NCBI RefSeq assembly: GCF_003434055.1
Contig: NZ_QVEX01000011.1
Span: forward strand, 107,234-171,233
Direction: 5' to 3'
Length of the DNA stretch: 64,000 nucleotides
Source of the DNA: Enterocloster aldenensis
GTDB lineage: Bacteria; Bacillota; Clostridia; Lachnospirales; Lachnospiraceae
Part shown: piece by piece, positions 46,312-53,896 of the stretch
How the letters are laid out: every line of letters starts with the position of its first letter
Position numbering within the stretch: the stretch's first letter is position 1
Notes under the pieces: generated by a model
The model's input: only the letters and a program-made list of their open reading frames with translations
Databases searched by the model: none
What the model was told of the DNA's origin: nothing
Position numbers and translations under genes: made by a program

Positions 46312-46767
46312 ATGGAGAAAAAGGACATGAGGAAAGAAATTGCAGAGGCGGTTACTGCGGCGGATAGGGCGCTGCAAAGCCTGGAGGAGGCAGGGATGTA
46401 TCTGTCAAAAGCAGCCGGATGGGGGGTATGGGACCTGCTTGGCGGCGGTATGTTCGGTACGTTCATGAAGCATTCCAGGATGGATGACGCAAGCCGCGCC
46501 ATGGAAGCAGCCAAGTCCCACCTTAGGAGGCTGAAACGGGAACTTCTGGATGTGGAGCTTCCCGGCGAGTTCAAGCTGGATGTGGGGGACTTCCTTACAT
46601 TTGCGGACTACTTTTTTGACGGCATCATTGCTGACTGGATGGTGCAGACCAGGATTAAGGATGCTGAGGCACAGGTGGAGGAGGCGAAGCAGCGTGTGAC
46701 GCGTATCCGAAGCCGCCTGTATGAATTAAGGGCGGAACTGCCGCCGGAAAAAGGAGGAAATGCATAA
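46312..46767 (+). CDS. coiled-coil protein of unknown function under the Mn riboswitch
   Basis: 151 residues, largely helical. Heptad-like stretches lie at 5-35 and 110-145 (AEAQVEEAKQRVTRIRSRL). A Gly-rich hydrophobic stretch (AAGWGVWDLLGGGMFG) at about 35-50 could insert in or lie along a membrane. No known domain is recognised. AAGGAG is 8 bases before the ATG. Its stop overlaps the yccF start as TAATG, indicating coupled translation. Confidence 0.8.
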   Translation: MEKKDMRKEIAEAVTAADRALQSLEEAGMYLSKAAGWGVWDLLGGGMFGTFMKHSRMDDASRAMEAAKSHLRRLKRELLDVELPGEFKLDVGDFLTFADYFFDGIIADWMVQTRIKDAEAQVEEAKQRVTRIRSRLYELRAELPPEKGGNA

Positions 46768-47126
46768 TGGGCTGTCTTGGAAATGTTTTATGGTTTATAT
46801 TCGGAGGATGTATAAGCGGGCTGAGCTGGCTTCTGACAGGCTGCCTGTGGTGTATCACGATCATAGGGATTCCCGTGGGGCTGCAGTGCTTCAAATTTGC
46901 AAGCCTGAGCTTTTTCCCCTTTGGTAAAGAGGTTGTATACGGCGGGGGCGCGGGTTCCTTCCTGTTAAATATCATCTGGCTTGTTGTTTCAGGCCTGCCC
47001 CTTGCCATTGAATCGGTTGTCATAGGCGCCCTGCTCTGCATGACAATCGTGGGTATCCCCTTTGGGCTGCAGCAGTTCAAACTGGCAAAGCTGGCATTGA
47101 TGCCCTTTGGCAGTGAGATAAGATAG
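46767..47126 (+). CDS. YccF domain-containing membrane protein
   Basis: 119 residues with four hydrophobic segments in two YccF repeats, each ending in the signature: IIGIPVGLQCFKFASLSFFPFG and later IVGIPFGLQQFKLAKLALMPFG. The function of YccF is unknown. Here it lies behind a manganese riboswitch, which in other species controls Mn exporters such as MntP and TerC-like proteins. A role in metal export or membrane response to Mn is therefore inferred. It is translationally coupled to the upstream coiled-coil gene. Confidence 0.93.
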   Translation: MGCLGNVLWFIFGGCISGLSWLLTGCLWCITIIGIPVGLQCFKFASLSFFPFGKEVVYGGGAGSFLLNIIWLVVSGLPLAIESVVIGALLCMTIVGIPFGLQQFKLAKLALMPFGSEIR

Positions 47127-47162
47127 GGTGTCCTGCATCCTGTCTTGGCCGGTAAAAAAGGC

Positions 47163-47191
47163 AGGACATACAGAAGGATTTCTGCTATACT
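47163..47191 (+). promoter_or_regulatory. scrR promoter
   Basis: AGGACA, 17 bp, TATACT. The -35 region lies in one arm of a TGTCCTGC/GCAGGACA inverted repeat (47129-47168). Confidence 0.6.
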
Positions 47192-47203
47192 AAAACAAAA
47201 GGC

Positions 47204-47239
47204 GGAACCGGGCAAACGTGCCAGTGCCTGCCCGGTTCC
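47204..47239 (+). promoter_or_regulatory. hairpin with operator-like half-sites in the scrR leader
   Basis: 11-bp stem GGAACCGGGCA / TGCCCGGTTCC, ending 30 nt before the scrR start. Its arms contain GGAACCGG and CCGGTTCC, the half-sites seen in the scrA operators, so it could serve autoregulation. Confidence 0.45.
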
Positions 47240-47269
47240 CTATATGATATCAGGAAGAAGGATGTGCAT

Positions 47270-48253
47270 ATGCCCAGAAACATAACAATGGACGATATTG
47301 CCGCCATGGCGGGCGTTACAAAGAGTACGGTGTCCAGGTATTTTAACGGGGGAAGCGTTAAGGAGTCCACAAAGCAGAGGATCCAGGAGATTACCAGGGA
47401 GTACAACTATGAGCCCAATGCATTTGCAAGGCTGAAGGCAAGGGAGAGCAATGTGGTGGGCGTGGTTGTGCCTACCTTGAATTCCAAGATTACCAGCCGG
47501 GTGGTCACCAGCATCGGACGGTATCTGCGGGAACAGGGTTATGAGGCCCTTATTAAGGATTCGGACCACAGCATTGATTTGGAACTTAAGAATATACAGA
47601 GACTGATTAATTTAAAGGTGGACGGAATCCTGCTGAGCGCCATCAACATTACGGATGAACACAGGGAGATTATCAGGAACAGCCCGGTTCCCCTGGTGGT
47701 GCTTGCCCAGGATTACGATGATGGGATATGTGTTGTATACGATGATTATGGGGCGGGAAAGGCCATGGGGACCTGGGTTGGCAGGGGACATCCTGACAGG
47801 GTTGGATACATGGGGGTGGATGAATCCGACGAGGCAGTGGGCATTACCAGGAAAAAGGGAGTGCTTGAAGGGCTGAAGGCCTGCGGCGTGGAATGCATCA
47901 GGGAGATATCCGGGGATTACAGCTATGAAAGCGGGATCCGTATGGCTCAGGAACTGCTGGACCAGGGGCCTCTTGATGCGGTCATATGTGCAACGGACCG
48001 TCTGGCCTTTGGGGCGTACCGGGTATTGGAAGGGCGCGGGCTTAGGATTCCGGAGGACGTGTCGGTGGCGGGCTTTGGCGGTTATGATGAAAGCACCCTT
48101 CTGAAGCCGGAACTGACAACCCTTAAGTTCGATTCCTATGGCCTGGGGTATCTGGGAGCCGAGACCCTGATTAAGATGATAAGGGAGGAACCGGTGCCGA
48201 AAAAGCAGATTGTGGGCTATCAGATGATTGAAGGGGAGAGTGTGGGAAAATAG
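47270..48253 (+). CDS. scrR: LacI family repressor of the sucrose genes
   Basis: 327 residues. The N-terminal helix-turn-helix ITMDDIAAMAGVTKSTVSRY and hinge precede a periplasmic-binding-like sensor domain (about 60-327). It lies directly upstream of scrA and scrB in the same orientation, with two GGAACCG-type operators around the scrA promoter. Sucrose, fructose or a phosphorylated form is the likely inducer. ATG at 47270 is favoured; GTG at 47264 is possible. Confidence 0.88.
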   Translation: MPRNITMDDIAAMAGVTKSTVSRYFNGGSVKESTKQRIQEITREYNYEPNAFARLKARESNVVGVVVPTLNSKITSRVVTSIGRYLREQGYEALIKDSDHSIDLELKNIQRLINLKVDGILLSAINITDEHREIIRNSPVPLVVLAQDYDDGICVVYDDYGAGKAMGTWVGRGHPDRVGYMGVDESDEAVGITRKKGVLEGLKACGVECIREISGDYSYESGIRMAQELLDQGPLDAVICATDRLAFGAYRVLEGRGLRIPEDVSVAGFGGYDESTLLKPELTTLKFDSYGLGYLGAETLIKMIREEPVPKKQIVGYQMIEGESVGK

Positions 48254-48269
48254 GGATATTAGTGCTGGC

Positions 48270-48326
48270 TGCTGTGGTTTTTTTATGCTTTTGTGGAAAA
48301 TGCATAAAAAACCACAGCATTTTTTT
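48270..48326 (+). terminator. terminator after scrR
   Basis: TGCTGTGGTTTTTTTATGC / GCATAAAAAACCACAGCA stem followed by Ts. Confidence 0.92.
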
Positions 48327-48339
48327 ACGTTCAAAAGAC

Positions 48340-48351
48340 GGAACCGGTGCC
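48340..48351. promoter_or_regulatory. LacI-type operator O1
   Basis: GGAACCGGTGCC, near-palindromic, 8 bp upstream of the scrA -35 box. Confidence 0.7.
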
Positions 48352-48359
48352 AAAATATA

Positions 48360-48388
48360 TTGACATAAAGGGTGAAAAGTATTAATAT
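48360..48388 (+). promoter_or_regulatory. scrA promoter
   Basis: TTGACA, 17 bp, TAATAT, flanked by operators O1 and O2. Confidence 0.85.
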
Positions 48389-48396
48389 TAACTTAT

Positions 48397-48408
48397 GGAA
48401 CCGATACC
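48397..48408. promoter_or_regulatory. LacI-type operator O2
   Basis: GGAACCGATACC, 8 bp downstream of the scrA -10 box. Centres of O1 and O2 are 57 bp apart. Confidence 0.7.
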
Positions 48409-48437
48409 AAAAATCAGGAGAAGAAAGAGGTAAGGTT

Positions 48438-50387
48438 ATGGATTATGCAAAAACAGCAAGTCTGGTAATCAAGTATGTTGGTGGAAAAGACAATATTAAA
48501 TCAGTGGCCCATTGTGCGACAAGACTGCGCTTTCAGCTAAAGGATAATGAACTGCGCAATGAGGAGGCAATCAGTGACCTGGAAGGGGTGAAGGGGGTAT
48601 TTTTAACACAGTCCCAGTTCCAGATCATCTTTGGATCAGGCACCGTGAACCTGGTCTGCGCCGAAGTACAGAAGCAGCTGGGGAATATGGAGGAAGGGCC
48701 GGAGGATAAGGAGGCCGGGGAGGAAAAAGGCAACCCGATCCAGCGGTTCATTAAGATGCTCAGTGACATTTTCGTGCCAATCATTCCGGCGATTGTCGCA
48801 GGCGGTCTGCTGATGGGGCTTAACAACCTGCTTACCTCGCCATTGTTCCAGGGGCAGGCTGTCATTGAACGGTTCCCCCAGTGGCAGGGCCTGGCGGCGG
48901 CTGTGAATACCTTTGCCAATGCTCCATTTACATTCCTGCCAGTGCTCATTGGCTTCAGCGCTGTCAGGAAATTCGGAGGCAATCCGTTCCTGGGCGCGGC
49001 CATGGGGATGATCATGGTCCACCCGGATCTGCTGAATGCATATCAGATTGGCATAACAGACCCGCCCATGTGGAATATATTCGGATTCCAGATTGCTGCC
49101 ATCGGTTATCAGGGGACCGTGCTTCCGGTTCTGGCCGTGTCATGGATCCTTGCCAATATTGAGAAGAGGCTCCGCAGGATTACGCCGTCATGGCTGGATA
49201 ACCTGACCACGCCGCTTCTGTCCATCCTGGTGACATCCTTCCTCACCTTCATATTCGTGGGTCCTGTTTTAAGGGAGGCGGGAAACCTTCTGGCAACAGG
49301 CATCACATGGCTTTATAATACCCTTGGGCCGGTGGGCGGCGCCCTGTTTGGCTTTGCATATGCGCCCATTACCATGACGGGCATGCATCACAGCTTTATT
49401 GCAATTGAGACACAGCTTCTGGCTGACAGCGCCCATACAGGAGGCAGCTTTATTTTTTCAACTGCAAGCATGAACAATGTGGCTCAGGGAGCAGCCGTCC
49501 TGGCCGTGCTTCTCATGACAAAGAACCAAAAGATTAAATCCATCTGTTCTGCTTCCGGTATCTCCGCGCTTCTTGGGATTACCGAACCAGCCATGTTTGG
49601 CGTCACGCTTAAATTAAAATATCCATTTTATGCAGCCATGGCAGGATCCGCAGTGGGAAGCGCATATCTGGCGGGAACCAGGACACTGGCCCAGGCATTG
49701 GGGGCAGCCGGGCTCCCGGGATTCATTTCCATGAAACCTGACCATTATCTGGATTTTGCAATCGGCATCCTGCTTTCCATGGGCGTGTCTTTTATACTGA
49801 CCATTGTGTTCTGGAAGAAATCCGGCCTGGAAAAGCAGGAGAATACACAGGGACGGAAAGAAGTGAAGGCAGGAACCGGGATTATGGGAAGCGCGGGAAG
49901 CGCGGGAAACGCAGGAACCATGGAAAGCGCAGATACCACCACTATCCTGTATTCTCCCATGAAGGGGGAAATCCTTCCCGTGGACCGGTCTATGGATGAG
50001 GTGTTTGCTTCCAGGGCCTTGGGCGATGGGATTGCACTGAATCCTGAGGATGGAATGGTATATGCGCCCTGCGATGGGACCATAAGCCTTCTGTTCCCCA
50101 CAAAACACGCGGTCGGGATAACATCCGATACAGGAATCGAGGTTCTGATCCATATCGGTATCAATACCGTACAGCTGGACGGAGCCGGATTTGAGGCATA
50201 TGTGGCCCAGGGAGATAAAGTAAAATGCGGGGATAAGCTGATCCTGGCTGATTTAAAGCTGATAAATGAAAAGGGGCTGAATCCCCAGACCATGATGATC
50301 CTGCCGGAGGGCGGGGGACTGAAGGCAGAGGTATACCCTTTGGCCGGAGCGGATGCAGGCACCATGGCCATGGCGGTGCGCAGATAA
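48438..50387 (+). CDS. scrA: sucrose-type PTS enzyme IIBCA
   Basis: 649 residues. IIB at 1-90 has the phosphorylated Cys at C26 (SVAHCATRLRF). IIC with about ten membrane segments spans about 110-455 (PIIPAIVAGGLLMGLNN). A Gly/Ser-rich linker follows, then IIA of the glucose type with H572 (LIHIGINTVQL) as phospho-acceptor. The enzyme imports and phosphorylates a beta-glucoside/sucrose-class sugar. The next gene is a GH32 hydrolase, which points to sucrose. The carried IIA means only HPr and EI are needed. Confidence 0.92.
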   Translation: MDYAKTASLVIKYVGGKDNIKSVAHCATRLRFQLKDNELRNEEAISDLEGVKGVFLTQSQFQIIFGSGTVNLVCAEVQKQLGNMEEGPEDKEAGEEKGNPIQRFIKMLSDIFVPIIPAIVAGGLLMGLNNLLTSPLFQGQAVIERFPQWQGLAAAVNTFANAPFTFLPVLIGFSAVRKFGGNPFLGAAMGMIMVHPDLLNAYQIGITDPPMWNIFGFQIAAIGYQGTVLPVLAVSWILANIEKRLRRITPSWLDNLTTPLLSILVTSFLTFIFVGPVLREAGNLLATGITWLYNTLGPVGGALFGFAYAPITMTGMHHSFIAIETQLLADSAHTGGSFIFSTASMNNVAQGAAVLAVLLMTKNQKIKSICSASGISALLGITEPAMFGVTLKLKYPFYAAMAGSAVGSAYLAGTRTLAQALGAAGLPGFISMKPDHYLDFAIGILLSMGVSFILTIVFWKKSGLEKQENTQGRKEVKAGTGIMGSAGSAGNAGTMESADTTTILYSPMKGEILPVDRSMDEVFASRALGDGIALNPEDGMVYAPCDGTISLLFPTKHAVGITSDTGIEVLIHIGINTVQLDGAGFEAYVAQGDKVKCGDKLILADLKLINEKGLNPQTMMILPEGGGLKAEVYPLAGADAGTMAMAVRR

Positions 50388-50411
50388 AACAAGACGTCAG
50401 GAGGACGGCAG

Positions 50412-51869
50412 GTGGAGAAGTATCATAAGGTATTCAGGAAGGATTATGAGGAATGGTATCAGGAGAATCAGGAATACAGGGAACTGACGGCGTCCGACCC
50501 AAGGCGGCTAAGATTCCATCTGATGCCGGAAACGGGCTGGCTGAATGACCCCAATGGCCTGTGCCAGCTGGACGGGCAGTACCATATCTATTATCAATAC
50601 ACGCCATTTGAACCAACGGGCGAGATTAAACTGTGGGGACATTATACCACAAAGGATTTTGTCCGGTATACCAGGGGGGAGCCGGCCCTGTTCCCGGATA
50701 CGGATTTAGACGCCCATGGCGTGTATTCGGGTTCCGCTTTTGTGGAGGACGGCACCATCCACTATTTTTATACAGGCAACGTGAAACGGTTTGACCGGGA
50801 TGATTATGACTATATCATGGACGGAAGGGAAAGCAATACCATCGGCATTGACAGCAGGGACGGCTTCCGGTTCACGGAAAAGAAACTTCTGCTGGGCAAT
50901 CAGGATTATCCCGGGGATATGAGCTGCCATATACGGGACCCGAAGGTATTTAAGAAGGGCCAGGCATATTATATGGCGCTGGGAGCCAGGGATGTGCGTG
51001 GCCAGGGACTGGTGCTTTTATATGAATCCCCGGATTTAAAGACATGGAAGTATTGCAGTAGGATTACCACCCGGGAAGCGTTCGGATACATGTGGGAATG
51101 CCCGGATCTGTTTGAACTGGACGGCCGGCAGTGCCTTATCTGCTGTCCCCAGGGGGTTAAACCCAGCGGAGTGGATTACTGGAATGTACATCAGTGTACG
51201 GTCATGGCACTGGATTATGACTTTGACAATCATATGGGCCGGGAGATTCCTCCGGATGCCATTGCCATGGTTGACAGGGGATTTGATTTCTATGCGCCCC
51301 AAAGCTTTTTGGACGAAAGCGGAAGACGTATACTCATTGGGTGGATGGGAATACCGGATGCAGATTATACGAACCCGACCACACAGGCCGGATGGCAGCA
51401 TGCATTGACCCTTCCCCGCGTCCTGCACTGGAAAGAGGGGCGCCTTGTCCAGTCGCCGGTCCCGGAACTGCAGCAGATGCGCTGCAATGAGAGGACATAT
51501 GCCCTGGGACAGTTGAATCTGGCCGGGGAAGAAGGGATTGTTTTCGAGGGATGCTTCCTGTTTGAATCCTGCAGACACATGTGCCTGACACTCCGCCGGG
51601 GAGTTACCCTGACCTTTGAGGATGGGCTTCTGACCCTGGATATGGGAACCGCAGGGTCCGGCAGGACAAAACGGTGTGCCCGTCTTGAGAAGCTGCGGGA
51701 ACTGCAGGTATTCTCTGACACATCCTCCCTGGAGATATTTGTAAATCAAGGCAGGGAGGTCTTTACCACCAGGGTATATGGCCTTGAGGGCGGAATCCGG
51801 CTGGAGGGGGATTGCGCAGGGACAGCGGTATTATATGACCTGTCTGGTTTTATCTATCAGCAGCCATGA
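50412..51869 (+). CDS. scrB: sucrose-6-phosphate hydrolase, GH32
   Basis: 485 residues. GH32 catalytic motifs are present: WLNDPNG with nucleophile D46, RDP with D176 (transition-state stabiliser), and ECPD with the acid/base E229. No signal peptide, so it acts in the cytosol on sucrose-6-phosphate delivered by the PTS. A C-terminal beta-sandwich spans about 340-485. It starts with GTG, with AGGAGG 9 bases upstream, 24 bases after scrA. Confidence 0.93.
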   Translation: MEKYHKVFRKDYEEWYQENQEYRELTASDPRRLRFHLMPETGWLNDPNGLCQLDGQYHIYYQYTPFEPTGEIKLWGHYTTKDFVRYTRGEPALFPDTDLDAHGVYSGSAFVEDGTIHYFYTGNVKRFDRDDYDYIMDGRESNTIGIDSRDGFRFTEKKLLLGNQDYPGDMSCHIRDPKVFKKGQAYYMALGARDVRGQGLVLLYESPDLKTWKYCSRITTREAFGYMWECPDLFELDGRQCLICCPQGVKPSGVDYWNVHQCTVMALDYDFDNHMGREIPPDAIAMVDRGFDFYAPQSFLDESGRRILIGWMGIPDADYTNPTTQAGWQHALTLPRVLHWKEGRLVQSPVPELQQMRCNERTYALGQLNLAGEEGIVFEGCFLFESCRHMCLTLRRGVTLTFEDGLLTLDMGTAGSGRTKRCARLEKLRELQVFSDTSSLEIFVNQGREVFTTRVYGLEGGIRLEGDCAGTAVLYDLSGFIYQQP

Positions 51870-51914
51870 ATCATGGCTACCCATGAAAGATTCCAATCAG
51901 CTGCCTGCTTTTAT

Positions 51915-51943
51915 TTGACACCGGAAAGTACAGGCATTAAACT
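51915..51943 (+). promoter_or_regulatory. promoter of the repeat-containing lipoprotein gene
   Basis: TTGACA, 17 bp, TAAACT. Confidence 0.65.
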
Positions 51944-52011
51944 GATACTGTATGGACTGCATTAACAAAACACATATGGTTGCAGTGCATCATACAGAAG
52001 GAGGAGAACCG

Positions 52012-52728
52012 ATGATATCTTGGATAAGGTCAGCCCTGGCTCCGGCGATGCTGCCGGTGGCACTGTCGGCCGGCATGCTGGTTACGGCCTGCGGTCCGGG
52101 CAGCGGCGCTGCAAAGGACAGTGCGGCAGCGATTCAGGCAGAAGCAGGAAGTGCGGCAGCGATTCAGGCAGAAGAAGGAAGTACGGCTGCGGCCTGGGCA
52201 GAAGAGGGAAGTGCGGCTGCGGCCCGGGCAGAAGCAGGAATTACGGATGGAAATCACGGTATGGAGGTTAACGGCGGGGAGGATGGGACAAAAAGAGACC
52301 ATGAGGACTTAGGGACATCTGAGGCCGGGGAAGAGGCCGGAATCATAATTGGACTTCCGCAAAACGAAAACTGGTGCAAGGACCCTGTCTTTAGTACGGA
52401 GGAAGGGAATGTGGTACAGGTCATGTTCCATGACGGCATGACGGATTCAGACGTCATACTGCGCGCGTCCAGGGAAGAGGATGGGGACCCGTCGGTATTC
52501 TACTATCTGTTTGATGACAACAGGAAAGTGACATGGACAGCCAGGGCGGAGGATGGAACTGAAATTACCGTCACGGTGGAGGTTACGATAGAAAATTCCG
52601 ATATACGCGGAGTGCTTGCCACATGGAAGTACAATGGGACATTGTTTGCGCTGTGGGAAGATGACGCGGTGGATCAGGTGGATTCAGTGGCAAAACTGGC
52701 AGCGGAGATAGCAGGAAGAAGCAGATAG
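52012..52728 (+). CDS. lipoprotein of unknown function with Ala/Glu-rich repeats
   Basis: 238 residues. The signal peptide ends in LVTAC (lipobox, Cys about residue 26). Four 10-residue repeats (SAAAIQAEAG and variants) follow, then an acidic linker and a globular domain of about 130 residues (IIIGLPQNENWCKDPVF onward) that I do not recognise. The repeats probably form an extended stalk from the membrane. AAGGAGG lies 8 bases before the ATG. Confidence 0.78.
   Translation: MISWIRSALAPAMLPVALSAGMLVTACGPGSGAAKDSAAAIQAEAGSAAAIQAEEGSTAAAWAEEGSAAAARAEAGITDGNHGMEVNGGEDGTKRDHEDLGTSEAGEEAGIIIGLPQNENWCKDPVFSTEEGNVVQVMFHDGMTDSDVILRASREEDGDPSVFYYLFDDNRKVTWTARAEDGTEITVTVEVTIENSDIRGVLATWKYNGTLFALWEDDAVDQVDSVAKLAAEIAGRSR
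52120..52239 (+). repeat. four tandem 30-bp repeats inside the lipoprotein gene
   Basis: Units at 52120, 52150, 52180 and 52210 encode SAAAIQAEAG, SAAAIQAEEG, STAAAWAEEG and SAAAARAEAG. The first two are almost identical in DNA. In-frame length means copy number could vary without breaking the gene. Confidence 0.9.
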
Positions 52729-52745
52729 GATGATAAACAGATAAT

Positions 52746-52797
52746 AAGGCGGAACTGTCTGACGGGAAGCATCCCAAACAAGCCAGCCCGCCTTTTT
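52746..52797 (+). terminator. terminator after the lipoprotein gene
   Basis: AAGGCGG / CCGCCTT outer stem, followed by Ts. Confidence 0.65.
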
Positions 52798-52855
52798 CTT
52801 TTCATGGGCTGTTTTGAACGTGGTTCCCTATGAAATGGCTGGGGTAAGGACGGGA

Positions 52856-53074
52856 TTACAGCGTCTGATCTGTTTCGGAACGTCTATAGGTGATGATATC
52901 ATCGATATCACAGTTCAATATCCGGCAGAGGTCGTTAATGGTGGTGGTGCTCAGGGGTTTATTCTTGCGCAGGCGGTCAATGGTGGAACTTGACAGGTTG
53001 TGGTTGTAAATCAGGGTATAGGTAGATTCCTCAGACTGTTTTAAGGTGTTCCAAAAAGGTTCATATGTAATCAC
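52856..53074 (-). CDS. small XRE-type helix-turn-helix regulator
   Basis: 72 residues, essentially one Cro/CI-type HTH: TYTLIYNHNLSSSTIDRLRKNKPLST with the following helix INDLCRILNCDIDDII. Starts with GTG (53074-53072), GAGGAAA upstream. It lacks the sensory or multimerisation domain of larger XRE proteins. No toxin or phage gene adjoins it, so its target is unclear. Confidence 0.88.
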   Translation of the reverse strand: MITYEPFWNTLKQSEESTYTLIYNHNLSSSTIDRLRKNKPLSTTTINDLCRILNCDIDDIITYRRSETDQTL

Positions 53075-53370
53075 GGTGTTTCCTCTTTTCTTGTGATATG
53101 ATTATTTAAAGTTTAACTTAAAACCAGGCCCCGTATTGAAACAACGCAGAATTTGCCGTCCAAAATGGTGAAATTATTCACAGAGGTATTTCCTTGATGG
53201 AATAAAAACAGCATTTTGGGGCCATGGCCTGGTTTTGCAGGTCAAACATCTATTTAAAGAACGAAGGACGGGCCTTTATTCCCCTTTTCACGAAAAAAAT
53301 ATATGCATTTTCCGTTAAGGAAAAAGTAAGACAGTGTAAGAGGAATGGGACTTGCTTTTTTCGGAAAAGT
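53075..53370. other. intergenic region without recognised gene
   Basis: No supported coding frame. It holds the GTG start region of the XRE gene on the minus strand and an 8-bp inverted repeat CCAAAATG (53160-53167) / CATTTTGG (53212-53219) around a 44-bp AT-rich interval. The right end carries the promoter of the 47-residue peptide gene. Confidence 0.5.
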
Positions 53371-53379
53371 TTGTATAAT
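53352..53379 (+). promoter_or_regulatory. promoter of the 47-residue peptide gene
   Basis: TTGCTT, 16 bp, TATAAT. Confidence 0.65.
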
Positions 53380-53453
53380 AAGATAACGGACTTAGACTAA
53401 GCAGCAAAAGGTAGAATATATGCTTATGAATCGAATCCAGGAGGCGTAGTAAG

Positions 53454-53597
53454 ATGAAGATCAGGAAGGTACTGGGCAGTTTTGCATGGGTCCTGCTTGC
53501 AGCGCTGCTGATTATGGTTAATGCCACAGCAGCCAGTTCGGACGGTATGTTTAACCAGAAAGAAAATACCAAGGTATCAACTTCGATGATTCAGTGA
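53454..53597 (+). CDS. small secreted peptide, unknown function (47 residues)
   Basis: Sequence begins MKIRKVLGSFAWVLLAALL: two Lys/Arg, a hydrophobic core and ATAAS, a good type I signal peptide cut site near residue 27. The predicted mature part is about 20 residues (SSDGMFNQKEN onward). CAGGAGG stands 8 bases upstream, a promoter 75 bases upstream and a terminator follows, so this is a complete expression unit. Could be a signalling or antimicrobial peptide or a remnant of a longer secreted protein; nothing distinguishes these. Confidence 0.6.
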   Translation: MKIRKVLGSFAWVLLAALLIMVNATAASSDGMFNQKENTKVSTSMIQ

Positions 53598-53617
53598 CAG
53601 TAAGGCAATATGACAGG

Positions 53618-53646
53618 AAAAGACCGGGAAACCAGGTCTTTTTTTG
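53618..53646 (+). terminator. terminator after the small peptide gene
   Basis: AAAAGACC / GGTCTTTTTTT hairpin. Confidence 0.75.
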
Positions 53647-53783
53647 TTTGTCCGTCCCATGGCAGGCTCCTGTGTCCTGACAAGTGTGTCCTGACGGCCG
53701 GTACAGCAAGTTTTGCAATGCAGTCGGCAAAAAGGGACATGGTTTATTCCTTTTCAGGGTGATAAGATAAAAACATGGGAACT

Positions 53784-53810
53784 GGCCCGGGGAATCATCC
53801 CCGCCGGGCC
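53784..53810. other. GC-rich hairpin in the leader of the dehydrogenase gene
   Basis: GGCCCGG / CCGGGCC arms around a 13-nt loop, about 85 nt before the next start codon. No T-run. The surrounding 300-bp gap (53598-53896) shows no other supported feature. Confidence 0.4.
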
Positions 53811-53896
53811 GGCGAGGTATTTAACAGGGGTCAAACACACCCTGATACAGCAGACGGCAATATTGTTCAGTATCATTCATTCAGGAGGAAAAGGCA

